The notes beneath the pieces were generated by a model that did no database searches, was not told the DNA's origin, and saw nothing but the letters and a program-made list of their open reading frames with translations. From the NCBI GenBank assembly GCA_015698045.1, contig BLAL01000044.1, positions 712,501 to 776,500 of the forward strand: 64,000 bases of DNA, written 5' to 3'. This DNA is from Rhizophagus clarus (Eukaryota; Glomeromycota; Glomeromycetes; Glomerales; Glomeraceae). Shown here in pieces: positions 23,000 to 34,395 of this stretch; position 1 is the first letter of the stretch; the number at the start of each line of letters is the position of its first letter. The translations under genes were made by a program, and so were the position numbers.

Positions 23000-25377
23000 A
23001 CTTTCTTTTTTTTTTTATAAATAACTGAGAAATTCTCAATAACTAGTGAGCAAATAACCAAATTTTTTTATATTTGATATCCAAAATTTGACAATTCTTT
23101 AAAAAGTCCATATATTAAAAATTTAAATCACAATTTATATTTTTTACAATTAATAGGTTTTCATATTAATTTAACTTCATTTAATTATATTATATAATTT
23201 TTGGAATAAATATTTTTGAAACACACTGTACGTCACACAATATTTGTTGATCTTTCTAAATTTATATAAAATTCATTCTTTTAGAAATTATGAATAGTGC
23301 AAATAGTGCATTATATAAAGATGGGGAAAGGAGCTGATAATGCGACATCCGAGAAAATTTTTTTTTTTTATTCTCTGACTAATTTTTTAATCTTTGTTGC
23401 ATAGATAAATGTAACATACAATATACAATAAAATATAAAAAAAAAAAAATTTCGGAGTTTAAATGTCATTGTAATGATAATTTAATTCTATGATTTTTGC
23501 GTTACATCAGTCCCGCCAAACAAGTTTTCGTCAGAACAGTTTTTTACACCTTTCCAGTTTAAGAAAAGTGCATTATCAAGAAAAGTAATTCTAGTTAATC
23601 ACCCACATATTTAAACAGCGTACGAATTTTACAGGTACCAAATTTGGGAATATCCAAGCCTGTGATAAATTTTTTTTTTTTTTAAAAATAAATTCTTTGA
23701 CATGTTTAATTTATTAATCAATGGTAATATTAAATTAAGTTCCATCGAGAAATTACTAAATAAATAATTTATTTTTAAAAATGTAGATAATCATATTGTC
23801 TTATCTATCTATTTTTTTTTTTAAAAAAAAAAAAAAATAAAAACATGAACGCGCTAACAATTAAGATTTTTCTCCCGGCTTAATAATCCTCCATTTTCTG
23901 TATTTTATAATAGTAACTATATATGCACGATAATTTAATTCTTTATTGTAAATTCTATATCTAGAGTCAGCTCCTTGTATTAATAAGAAAAAAATTTCTG
24001 AAGAAATACAAATTTTCAATTTAACCCTTTCAAGATACGCAAATACGCCTAAGAAATGATCATTTAAACTCTGAATATTTTTATAAATATATAATTATCA
24101 TCTGAAACAGATTATAAATGAAAATCCAGTCAACTTTATCCATTAAAATTGAAACGGATCTTTTGTATAATCAAACATAATTTACGCATCTTTAATTAAT
24201 AATCTGTAGTATACACATTATCATATTGTTCGTTATGTACTTCATTAAATCATACGGGGATGCCTTATTATCGAAGGCTTGCACTGGAAAATCTTAAAAA
24301 AATTTTTTTGGATCATAAGTCATTTTTTTTTTATATTTATTAAAAGAAACCAATCGATCGTAGGTTAATAAGGATAAAACCCTTACTTTTACAAAGATAA
24401 CTTACTGATCGGTAAAATCTAAAACTAATACAACAATTAAATGAAGTGCAGCAGATTTGATCGTTATGTTTTAGAAATGTAAAAATTAAATCTAAAAAAA
24501 AAGTAAAAAGGGAAATACAATAAAAGAAAACTATAACTGAAAAGGGAAATTTGAAGAATACAAGAATAGAGTAATGTTTGTATCATAAGGTCATGAGGGT
24601 AACAGAGACAAACCAAAAATATGAACCATCTAACCGAATAAATTATTGTGGTTACACCAAATTGTTGTCAGTGAATCAACTTTGCAATTCTGAAAGAATT
24701 TTTATATTAATATAAGTATTGTACGATGATGATATTTGCACGAAAATGAACGTACGGGATACATTGGCTAGCGTTGCGATTTCCGAAAAATACATAGGTT
24801 GGATTGTCAGTAAACATTTTTTTGGTTATAAATATTGATCTATTCATCACGTGACTTGCGTAACTCATGTTTGATATGTATTTTACATATTTTATATACA
24901 GAAATATTGTACAATTTAATTAATTTGATATGTTTAATAGATTTATTATAGTTTATTTATTGCTTATTTAACGATTGTACAAAATAAAATTTTATTTTTA
25001 TTTACGTTATCTCACGATAGTATACATTTTGTTTTTGTTTTATTCGTGTCTGATTGTACATGCTGAAGTGTTGCTACACTTTATTTACGTCTGGTTGGAT
25101 GTTCGTTTAATTTCGTTGATTATTCGATTTTCTACTATACACTTTATATATTTTATATGTCGCTTTATTATTATTATAAGCATTTAAAGAACTGACCTAA
25201 CAATACTATAAATAAGGTCGTTAAATAAAATTATTCGTTTAATAACTAGTTAATTTTTTACGGTCTTTTATCTTATGGAACTGTACACTAAAAAAAAAGC
25301 GACTCCAACTTAAAATTTAAGGAACGTATCTTTACGTTAGTTTTATCCAATTAAATTTATTGAATCCTCGTTTAAAT
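23000..25377. other. Unduplicated spacer between the two large repeats
   Basis: About 2.4 kb of AT-rich sequence separates the two duplication copies. A 70-codon hydrophobic frame at 24975-25187 is rich in Ile/Phe/Tyr as expected by chance in such DNA. No gene is supported. Confidence 0.5.
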
Positions 25378-25669
25378 ATTACAAAAACGTAATTTCTATT
25401 TCAACTTTCATAATTACCAATTTTTAAATTTAATTTATTGAACATATTTTAAAAAATTGCATTATTAAGTTCTTATACAATAAAGAACATTGACCTAAAA
25501 TTACCTGAACGGAGGAGGATTTGTTGAATAATTTGTATGTTTATTGACTGTTTTATCAAATTATTTCATCGTAAATTCTTTTTTAGGATAATTCTTTTTT
25601 TTAATTGAAATTTTTTTATAATTAAATTAATAAATAAAACATAAATAAAATAAAAAAATTTCTACAATC

Positions 25670-25930
25670 AAAAATGGAAAGTGATTTCCATTTGTGTTTT
25701 TAAAATTTTTTTTTGAATCGACAAAGAAAGAAATATTTAAAACAAAAATGGAAATTAATTTTTAATTCTAACGAAATAAACTTTTTAAAGAATGTTTGGT
25801 TTTACCCATATAAATAAAATTATCAGACCTTTCTTTATCCAAATTGGAATTATGGTTTGGATTAATTGCGAAAACTCATTATCAAAATTTACGCCCAATT
25901 TTCAATTCTCAGAATAATATGATCATCAAT
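25670..25930. repeat. Dispersed repeat, copy 2 of 3
   Basis: Carries ATGGAAAGTGATTTCCATTT, TTTTACCCATATAAATAAAA, TCCAAATTGGAATTATGG and the ATATGATCATCA end. It is the counterpart of 17800-18060 within the duplication. Confidence 0.6.
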
Positions 25931-26537
25931 TTGGCGTAAAAAATTTCTTGTTGTGACAATAAATACTACGCTTGTAAAAAAAAAAAAAAAAAAAGGATGA
26001 CGTAATTTAAATGTCTCGAACAATTTTTTAGTTATTTATTCCAGGAAAAAAAAAATTATATAATGAGAAGAGAATCGCATAAAGTAAGAAACGCATTTTT
26101 CTTTAACAAAGAAAAAGTTCTTTCGCATCTGCTTGCATGAGTTTATATTTATATTTTAGTCTAATGACGTAAAAAAATATATATATATATATATAAAAAA
26201 AAATACTCGTCAGTTGACGAAGTTATTGTAGTGGAAAAATTGAGTCGAAAATTGTTATAGCAAAGTAAGTTCTACAAACAAAAATTAACAAAATACTTAA
26301 AAAAGATGTATGCGTGAAAAGTGCCTTCGCTGCCGAAAGACAAATGTGATCATTTTTTCATCGCTCATTAAATTTTTTCGAATAAATTTATCCAAATTAA
26401 ACAAGGATTCTACATAAATTCATAAGTCTATTGAAGAATTCTATTATTAGAAATTATACGACGTTTCAATTCGGATTAAATAAAATGGCTGGCATTATTT
26501 ATTCGTTTTGCCCAAGAAAAGAACGAAAATTTAATGT

Positions 26538-26595
26538 GTTACGTATTCCAATTTTCTCCGAGTTCGTTCTCTGAGTTAAAACGTGATGATCAGAT
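26538..26595 (+). promoter_or_regulatory. Conserved upstream block before the 26870 gene copy
   Basis: Reads GTTACGTATTCC, then TTTTCTCCGAGTTCGTTCTC, then TGAGTTAAAACGTGATGATC. It is diverged from the copy at 18548 but keeps GTTAC(A/G)TAT, CCGAGT, CTGAGTT and GTGATGAT. It lies ~280 bp upstream of the start codon. Confidence 0.4.
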
Positions 26596-26869
26596 GACGG
26601 GGAACCTTTTCATATCACATATTACAGGATGTGATAATTAAGAGGTCACATCATCATAAAGTATAAATTGTATTCAAAAAATTTTTTTTTATTCAAAAAA
26701 AAATTTTTTCAAAAAACAAAAAAAAGTATTTTTTTTCATATCGAAAAATAATCCAAAAACTACTTCTATTTAAATAAAAAGACGGGCGGATGCCGCAGTC
26801 AAAAAATATTATTAAAATTTTTCGGAACACTGCACCCTAAAAAAAAAAAGCACATCACCCTGTTAAGCT

Positions 26870-27925
26870 ATGCAACCACTCTATGAATTGAATATTCAAT
26901 TCTTTAAGTTTGTAGACACTCCTTTACCACTTATTTTAACAAACCGTCAATGGTATACGATATCAAAAGACCCTCATGCACGCGCAGAGTGGCTTATTAA
27001 TAAATATGGCCGTGCCCACGCTCTTTTTCATGCAGTGAGACTCGGGAACAGCTTTATAACCGCTGAAGTAATTCAAGCATTACTTGCAAGAAAAGTCATT
27101 TGATCTCGTTATTTCATACAACGCCTCTTAATGCATTTCGGCAATTATGATGAAAAGCTCATTGAACTTAAAATAGAACATAACGTGAATCAGGTCGACT
27201 TCGATAGGATTCGAGCATTTCAAAGAAAATTGCAGATACCATGGGCCAGTAATTTATCTTTGCCGATCTTTACCAAACTTATTACCGAGGGATGCGTCAT
27301 ATTAAATGATCAAGAACTTGCAACTAAAGGAAACGACATGGAATTATTCCACTTCTTATCTGCAGGCCCTCTCGTTATCAATTTTGCACCCCAAAAATTA
27401 CTTCAAGATATTAATGATATAAAAGATTTAATCATTAAAAAAAAAGGTTATCCTTTTTCCACCTCGGACAAAACGTAGTTATGAGGATAACGTGCATTAT
27501 ATTTAGTTTATGCAAGCAAGAATACATGAAGAGTACCCACCAAAGGATGGTTACGAAAATGGTCATCAATTAAACGTTGTAGCCAGAGCAATATTGGTTC
27601 ATCCGGATTTAGTAAAGTGGAAAGAAATTGGCTATTATGAAATTTTAACGAACTTGTTATGCAAGGAGCACTTTTAATTTTATTTCCTCCAACACCATCA
27701 AATGATTCTGACGTACATGCTATCAGCGAAAAATGCCCTAAAACAACAAAATTAAATAATTCAATCAAATCACATAAAAAAACATTTTTATTAAGATTAT
27801 TCTATCAAGCCGTTTTACACTTGGAAATTGCATTATGGATTGGCCCGATTCTTTGGCATACTATTCCTTCTATTCATTTTTTTATTCATCTGACAGTTGT
27901 TTCCAACTGGCAGATGCGACCTTAA
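26870..27925 (+). pseudogene. QWYT family, best-preserved plus-strand copy
   Basis: This is the clearest member of the unnamed multicopy family. From ATG 26870 one frame runs to 27478 (203 codons) with a single in-frame stop, TGA at 27101-27103, between LLARKVI and SRYFIQRLLMHFG. The N-terminal part has MQPLYELNIQFFKFV, LTNRQWYTISKDPHARAEWL and KYGRAHALFHAVRLG. The middle has NYDEKLIELKIEH and LATKGNDMELFHFLSAGPLV. After 27478 the sequence shifts frame: QARIHEEYPPKDGYENGHQL, QLNVVARAILVHPDLVKW and QGALLILFPPTPSND lie in different frames up to about 27760, and a decayed tail follows to 27925. If the TGA were an error or an intron edge, the first 200 residues would be intact. With the later frame changes, pseudogene is the safer call. 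Alpha-helical repeats are suspected, not shown. Confidence 0.7.
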
Positions 27926-28559
27926 CATTTCTATCATTCTTATATACTCACGCTAAAAATTTCAGTGAATTGTAGTGTTGCTGTCTCGTTTCACTTTGAA
28001 AATTTCTCGATAAGGAAGTAAGCAATTATTCCATGTCGTTTCCTTTAGTTGCAAAGTTCTTGATCATTTAATATAAAATAATTTAGTAATATTAGCAAGG
28101 AAAATTACGACGATTATAACTATTTCTTTATTAGTTAGCTTATTAGAAAAATTTTAAATAATCAAAAAAAAACTCCGTTTATTATATTACTTTTCTTAAT
28201 AAAGTATTGCTCTAAATGCTCAAGAAACCTATTTTCTTAAGAATTTTTTAAAAATGTGATTAAATTTTTAACAACTGTCTCTAAATTTAGAAATTCTAAC
28301 CTTATGAATATTTACCAAAAGTAAAAAATTAATTAAAATGATCTATCTCGACTATTTATTATAAAAGTAAGTTAATACAAATGTCACTTTATTGCTAGTT
28401 ATATAGTAGCTATCACATATTTTCTAAATTCAGAAAATATTTATTAACATCATTGAATTCAACCTGAGACCGACGTAAGGTTGCTTTAGGTTAATCGATT
28501 CTATAAATTAGAAATTCTAATGAATTTCTAATTTTCCTATATTTCTTTCGGGATTCGTA

Positions 28560-29135
28560 GGCTTTATAAGGCAGAATAAGAAATTGCTGATTTGGACTCT
28601 TTATGAATTACTTGAAATGTGCTCATCAAATTATATCAAATTATCACAAATTTCACTTGATCCCTATAACAATGTTAGTCAGTTTAAATTCAGGAACAAT
28701 AGTCATTTAAACAAGTGACATTAGCGCGTATATCGAGATATTCCTAATTACTGCAAGTCGGAGCCATAATTGCATCACAAACTCGTTAACGTCGTTAAGA
28801 ATTTCATAAGAACAGACTTCTTCCACATAAGTACTAAAACTGAGTGAGTCAATATTACTCTGACTACAACGTTTAATTGAGAGCCTGCAGATAAGAAATG
28901 AAATAATTCAATGTCATTTTTTTAGTTGCAAGTCTTTGATCACTTAATTTATTATATCCTTCAGTAATTTTTTTCAAGAGCTCGAGTTCTATCGAAATCA
29001 AGTTTAAGTTCAGTAATATTTATTATAATTTTTGAAGTGTATCAATAGGCGTATGAAAAATATCGAGAAAAAATTACTTTTTAAACGCAATGCTTGAATC
29101 CTATCGCGAAAAAGTGCGTGAGCACGAGTTATTAA
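28560..29135 (-). pseudogene. QWYT family, minus-strand copy in duplication 2, deleted
   Basis: Counterpart of 20345-20985. It retains the AAAAAGTGCGTGAGCACGAG segment (RAHALF on the minus strand, near 29110), the GAGCTCGAGTTCTATCGAAA segment, and the CGCAATGCTTGAATCC word. It keeps the same internal loss after HALF, so the deletion preceded the large duplication. Confidence 0.6.
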
Positions 29136-29649
29136 GTCAAGACTCTGCGTGAAAATCGCTTTTTGTTATGCAACAATTCGAAAGAATTCATTTGAGAGAC
29201 TTCTTTTTTCACAGAATTCACAGTACCTACAAGAATTTAAGTTTAATGTTATATCTTTACAATTAAAAAAAAAAAATTGATAAATATGAAATTAAAAATT
29301 TAATTATCAATTAAATCAGAAACTTTTTTATTAATAAATTAAATTAATAATAAGAAATTTTTAAGTACAAAATACTATTACTGGAATTTTGAGTAATATG
29401 AGAATTATCTGTAAGATAGATAGAAATATTATGATACAATGACTTGGCTAAACGAAGTAAAAGATTTATTTAGGTCGCTCAAGAAAATGCACTATCTTCT
29501 GGTCTATTATAATTATAAGTTATCTATAAATCTAGTAAATTTATCCCAGTTGACGCCAACTATTGATAAATAATTTCTTTTAAATGGAACCTTTTTCATT
29601 GCAGAATACAATATAGATAGAACAGATAAAATTAAAAGCACAAGATCCG

Positions 29650-30400
29650 ACACTGATTTTACAAATTACTTGAAATGCGCTTATCAAAATATCACTAATT
29701 TCACTTTAATCTAATACTCAAATGAAATGCCGCCTCCGTGATAATTAAATCCAAGACCAATGAACTGATTAAAACGAAGAACGATAGTACGTAGGACGTG
29801 GGACATCCCAATCATTTGGAGGAGTTGGAGGGAATAATATTAATAGAGCACCTTGCATCACAAGTTCTTTAATCGTTACAAATTTCATAATAGCGATTTC
29901 TTTCCACATAAGCACTAAATCTGCTGGATGGATTAATATTGCTCTGGCTACAACGTTTAGGTGATGATCATTTTCATAACCATCCTTTGGTGGGCACTCG
30001 TCATGTGCTCTTGCTAATACTAGGTTTTGGGCGAGGTGGAAAAGGTATAAAATTTTGCTGCTCTATTAATACTTTGAAGTAATTATTGAGGAGTAATATT
30101 AATAATGAAAGGACCGCAGAAGTAAAACAGTTCTATGTCGTTTCCTTTTTGTTGCAAGTTTTGATTATTTAATAAACTACTTTCGAAGTGCGTTAATAAA
30201 AGTTGTACGAAATAACGATACTATTATTTTTCTTGAATCTGAATCACTTCTTGAGTTATGAAACAATTCTTAATACCAACCGCGGCCTTATTTCCATGCT
30301 TGTGATTGAGGGTCTTTAGATAATACTGTATATACCATTGACGGTCGTGAAAAAAAGTGTGTTTAAATACTCTCACAAATTATTAAAATCAAACAAACTT
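29650..30400 (-). pseudogene. QWYT family, second minus-strand copy in duplication 2
   Basis: The minus strand from about 30400 reads a piece like F(V)xVFKH then RQWY (near 30340). Regions matching the middle follow, with QLNVVA-type and ARPTK-type coding near 29960-30010, and the GGAACGATAGTACGT segment (29777-29795) near the 3' end. It is broken in several places. Upstream (30453-30470) is a half-palindrome GTACGTACGCCGAATGTA. Confidence 0.6.
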
Positions 30401-30711
30401 AACTTTGTTTACAATTTCTAAAAAATTTCAGAGATTGCATAGAATGCATTTTGTACGTACGCCGAATGTAGTTCTAACCGAATTAAGTAAATTTAATCGT
30501 TTCACTGTTTCAAATATCATTGAGGTTAAAAGTCGCACAATTTTATATGGTGCGATTTGGATAAATTAAAAAATTGAGATATTTATCAATTTATGATCAG
30601 GGAAATTTACACACGATATCGGCTTTTTTTTTTTATTTCAAATATTCAAATTTGAATCATCATAAGATTAATTTAAATAAATCAGTTTTATATCATATTT
30701 AATGATTTCAA

Positions 30712-30746
<35 letters not shown>

Positions 30747-30764
30747 TTAAACCAACAAACCAAC

Positions 30765-30862
30765 CAATTATAAATCGCTAGTTTGTCTGGCGCTATGAAG
30801 ATATTTTCAACCAACCACTCTGCACGTGCGTTCGCTGACGATTGGTAAAATGAATGAGTATT
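30765..30862 (-). pseudogene. QWYT family, N-terminal fragment
   Basis: The minus strand holds ACCAATCGTCAGCGAACGCACGTGCAGAGTGG (here cited by position 30815-30846), the coding for TNRQ joined directly to (H)ARAEW, with the WYTISKDP part missing. The copy at 53330-53760 shows the same join, so the two share ancestry. A perfect TTGGCGTACGCCAA palindrome lies ~70 bp upstream. Confidence 0.5.
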
Positions 30863-30914
30863 TACAAGGTTAGTATGTTAACTGTAAAAGTTTTTGTACT
30901 ACATATTCAAGTGA

Positions 30915-30928
30915 TTGGCGTACGCCAA
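30915..30928. promoter_or_regulatory. Perfect 14-bp palindrome TTGGCGTACGCCAA
   Basis: Identical to the site at 22488-22501, including the CAAGTGA before and ATGTAAA after. It is the duplicate copy of that site and is preserved exactly although flanking DNA has diverged. Confidence 0.5.
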
Positions 30929-31624
30929 ATGTAAAACTTTTTTTTTTGAAAATATGTATCCACCAATGATACTTTCTCATTAACACGTGATATTTATATT
31001 TAATCACATGAAAACAAAATTCATAAGCTAATTATAAACTAGTTTATTTTTAAATAAACGTTTCATGTAAATAAATAAATAAGTAAATAAATTTAAATAA
31101 AACGTTTTGTTGTTGTTAATATTACGCACATCATCGCGAGAGCCAATTTATGCGACATAAAAAATGTCCAATGTTTTGAGTTTGTTATGGTTAGGGTTAT
31201 TGAATTTGACTTAGAGTTATTTAGGTTTAGAGTTAGGAATGTTGGTTTAAATTAATTCATTTTCTAGGTTAACAGTTAACATTTTGAAGTTGACGCTTGT
31301 TGGGGTTTAAAGTTTGAGAAGTTAGGAAATAAGTTTGTATAATTAATAGTCTGAAGGGTCAAGATAAAAGATTTTTGTATCTGTGTATCTAAATTTTACA
31401 GCGAGAAATTGCTCTTCAAAGGATCAAGCGAAAAGCGGAAATGAAATTGATGTACAAATTTAAAGTTTTTACATTATTGAATAATATCCAATAAATTTAT
31501 CTGTTATTTGACGTCTAATACATTTATAAGCTCACGTGACTGATACTAATATTCGCGATATAATTCTTTTCAAGTTAAACTTTTTTATATAATAAACAGA
31601 CCATTATAATATTTCACACATCAT

Positions 31625-31860
31625 CTATTAATGCACTTTGACTATTATGATAAAAATTTTGGTTGAACATAAAATATAACATAACTGATCGAGAATTATT
31701 TCAAATTGATTTGCAGATTCTCTCGTTATTAATTTTGCTCCTTAAAAATTACAAAATATATTAATTTTCCATCTCACCAAAAACCTACTTGTGAAGATAC
31801 AGTGCATTATATATATAATAAGTAATAAGTATTCACCAAAGGATCGTTACGAAACAAAAT
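31625..31860 (+). pseudogene. QWYT family, short plus-strand fragment
   Basis: Contains CATCTATTAATGCACTTTGA (LLMHF...YD), GCAGATTCTCTCGTTATTAA (ADSLVIN), CACCAAAAACCTACTTGTGA and ACCAAAGGATCGTTACGAAA (KDRYE), in family order but with large losses between. It lies just outside duplication copy 2. Confidence 0.5.
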
Positions 31861-31985
31861 ATTTTATTTTGGTAAATAAAACGTTTAAAATTTCGTTTGT
31901 AGGAGAATTAAAAAAAGTTGATAAACAATATAAAGTATAGAAGAACTATTATAAATTTTAAATATCGTTTCATTATAAGGGATTT

Positions 31986-32353
31986 GATGTTGAAATCATA
32001 AAGGAAAAATTTGTTTTAAGTTACGTTTGAGATTTAATTTTTGGTACGAAGTTACGTCTTAATTCAGTTGCATCAAAATCAAATCCATAAATTCCTTATT
32101 CAATATATTTAAAATTAAAGAATTTGGTAATAACTTACATGTAATGTGAAACATCGTCGCGTGCGGAGTCATCTAAACTTACCAAAGAAAGTAGTACCTT
32201 GAATATGATGATCTTGCAAAATTTTCCTACAAGTTTTATGACAAATATTATTTATATCATTTTGTGATCGATAAAATAAACTAAGTTCAACCAATTGTTA
32301 TCGTTTGAGCTGGAACTTGGTTTGCTGGATCAAACGTGTCTATATCGGACATT
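31986..32353 (-). pseudogene. HVTCK family, dead single-domain copy
   Basis: The minus strand starts at ATG 32351-32353 with MSDIDTFDPANQVPAQTITI, nearly the same N-terminus as the intact gene at 54116-54652 (MSDINTFDSANQVSTQ). It then has a stop where that gene reads DQLVEFSLF. Downstream pieces corresponding to CRKILQDH, HVTCK and LNKEFMDLILMQ-like coding lie in shifting frames, and the DDYDYEF core is lost. It is an ordinary decayed host paralogue, closest to the 54116 gene. Confidence 0.65.
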
Positions 32354-32579
32354 GTACGTACTGTAGATTTTCAATAAAATAGTAATTTATAACGATAAAG
32401 AATGGGCAGTGTTATATATTTATGTTGCGGCATTTACCCGACTGAAAAAGGATATGCGTAAATTACGCTTGTTTTTTATTTTAAAAAAATTTTTAGAGGT
32501 TCTTTTTTCTTTTTTTGATTTTCTAATTAAAAAATTGTGATTTAAAAGTAAAATTTTTTTATCACATTGTCACCCTAAC

Positions 32580-32640
32580 TTGAGAAAAATTAACTTGGCG
32601 AATTGCACGTGATATGTAACAACCAGTTTGATGGTTTATA
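32580..32640 (-). promoter_or_regulatory. Conserved upstream block before the dead HVTCK copy
   Basis: On the minus strand it reads TTGTTACATATCACGTGCAA, then GCCAAGTTAATTTTTCTCAA and GTTAGGGTGACAATG. It shares GTTACATATCACG and the trailing AAGTTAGGGTGA with the other blocks. It lies ~240 bp upstream of the start at 32353. Confidence 0.4.
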
Positions 32641-32919
32641 TAATGAAATATTTGTCATTATTTAATACCATTCTAATAATAGATTATTTCAATAAATTCA
32701 TTAATCTAATTAGAACAGTTTAATTTTTGAATATCATATTAATAATCTTTTATTTCAGAATATATAAAAAATTAGTATAGTATGGTTTTGTAAATTAGTA
32801 CGTATGCGAAATTTTTGCTTTATATGTAAGATTTTTTATTATACCGCATGTATCATAACAAGATGTATGATAGCATGATAAATTTTTTAACGTACTATAC
32901 TACAAATAATGATCTGTTT

Positions 32920-33390
32920 ATTTATCACCCATGTCATAACCTCCACGCTTCGCTCTATTTTTATAATATGGACTGTTTTTTTTGGTTTGTAAAAATCCTA
33001 TTTGTCACATACACTTGCTTCATGTGGCGAATCTTCCTTAGTATTCTTCCTCCACATGATTATAATAAAAATTTGTCACTTCACATCACTTTCTAAAGAG
33101 AAGACAGGAACGTTTTTCATATATAAGAAGATTTTTGTCTTAACCAGAAGCTATTATATCGTATCGCAGTTATTGTATAGTTTCCTTATTGTACAGATGT
33201 AATTGCATGAATCCTTGGAATATTCTCTTAGCAACGGAACACAGAGAAAACAAAAAAAATCACGTGACTTAGAAAACCTCTGTCTTTGGTTGTTGAAAAT
33301 TTTTGGGACGTCTAAAGCAGAGCAGCCGACATTACGGCTTTAAGAAACTACATGTGTGACAAATAAGGGGTATGACATATAGGTTTCCCC
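32920..33390. repeat. Relative of the 1013-1338 element family
   Basis: Begins with TTTATCACCCATGTCATAAC, close to ATTTGTCACCCATGTCACAC at 1131. On the minus strand it has ATTTGTCACACATGTAGTTT, TTCTTAAAGCCGTAATG and GCTTTAGACGTCCC near 33300-33370, matching TTCTTAATGCCGTAATG and GCTTTAGACGACCCC of the first element. It is longer and more eroded. Overlapping short frames here are noise. Confidence 0.5.
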
Positions 33391-33827
33391 CCTAGAATAG
33401 ATTAATTATTATTAGGAATAATGATTTAATATTTTGCTTGTTTTAAGTTAGTTTTATTAATTATAATTTTATATATATTAATTGATGGTGGATGTTTGAA
33501 CTGGTTTTGGCTTGAGTATTAGAAGCGATTATTTTGTAATCCTGTCTTTATCTAATAAATGTTTGTACGTTTTCAATACCTTAAAAAAAATAAAATTATT
33601 AACTATAATTGATTAAGAGTAAACAATAAAAAAGAAATTAATAAACAGTTTACCAATTTTCCAAGAACAGATTATACAATTAACAATAATCAAAAATACG
33701 GATAAAAATAAATAAAATTGATAATGTTTGGTTCTTTTTACTTATTGTTTATTATGTAAAGCATATAATAATATGCATTCTTACAGATTTTAAAATAAGA
33801 ATAAATAACAGGATTAATTACTTTTAA

Positions 33828-34395
33828 TTATATCATATACTCATCATACTCATTAGAGTCATCCTTAAGTAAAAATTCAGTAAGTTTGCGACTTGTATAA
33901 TATGCTTGTGGATGAATTTGTTGTATATTAGAAACATTATCCTGTTCTTGTAAAGCATTGTTTGCTTTTACAAATTCTAACATATCATTTTTTTAATTCA
34001 TTATCACTATTAAGTATATCAAACTTATGAGTTCCATTCTTGTTTATTACATAATATTCATCAATGTATCTAATCCATTCAGATATTTTATCTTCAAGTT
34101 CTGTTATAGTTGGTCTATTTTCTGGGTTCGAATCCCAACATTTTTTCATTAAATCTATATAACATTTAGGAGTATTTTTTATTATTTCAGGACGCTCTCC
34201 TTTGCAAATATTTAAACTAGGTTGAATATCATGTACTCTACAGGTAAATGGAGGAATACCTGATGTAAATTCCCACATTATCATTGACAAACTATAAATA
34301 TCACTAGCACGAGTATAAGGTTGGTTTCTTAATATTTCAGGTGCCATATAAGGTATAACTCCATAAATTTCATTACTTTCTTCTTATACTTTTTT
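33828..34395 (-). pseudogene. C-lobe of a protein kinase, truncated
   Basis: The minus-strand frame holds only the second half of a protein kinase domain. It reads YGVIPYMAPEILRNQPY (end of the activation segment, APE motif), then DIYSLSMIMWEFTSGIPPF (subdomain IX), GERPEI, and CWDSNPENRPT (subdomain XI with its Arg). The glycine loop, VAIK lysine, HRD and DFG motifs are absent, since a stop precedes EESNEIYGV at about 34388. After NELKK an A run (about 33993) shifts the frame. The next frame gives a plausible tail ending SRKLTEFLLKDDSNEYDEYM at TAA 33828-33830, the tail style of the kinase families expanded in arbuscular mycorrhizal fungi. It would be catalytically dead. The uninterrupted 120-codon piece is 33985-34347. 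Confidence 0.75.

Larger units (their letters stand above)
17461..23000. repeat. Large segmental duplication, copy 1
   Basis: This ~5.5-kb block matches 25378-31590 in the same orientation and order. The shared order is ATTACAAAAACGTA at the left edge, then a GGAAAGTGATT(C/T)CCATTT block, then CCGAGT/CTGAGTT promoter-like sequence. A plus-strand QWYT-family copy follows, then two minus-strand copies. After these come CGTACGCC palindrome sequence and a TTTAGGTTTAG/TTAGGGTTAGG segment, ending in ATTTATCTGTTA(C/T)TT(A/G)ACGT near 22920 (31497 in the other copy). The copies differ by many substitutions and indels, so the event is not recent. Confidence 0.75.
25378..31590. repeat. Large segmental duplication, copy 2
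   Basis: Matches 17461-23000 in the same order and orientation. It is ~0.7 kb longer, mainly because of an extra N-terminal family fragment and AT-rich insertions around 30600-30900 and 31040-31100. The plus-strand family copy here (26870) is better preserved than its partner at 18837. Confidence 0.75.

Noticed and set aside
26870-27478. Treating the TGA at 27101 as a recoded stop in an otherwise functional gene
   Set aside because: Later frame changes in the same copy and broken paralogues all around make simple decay more likely; no recoding signal was seen.
34125-34135. GGTTCGAATCC, a perfect tRNA B-box / T-loop core
   Set aside because: It falls inside the codons for the kinase CWDSNPENRPT motif on the minus strand, with no A-box or cloverleaf around it.
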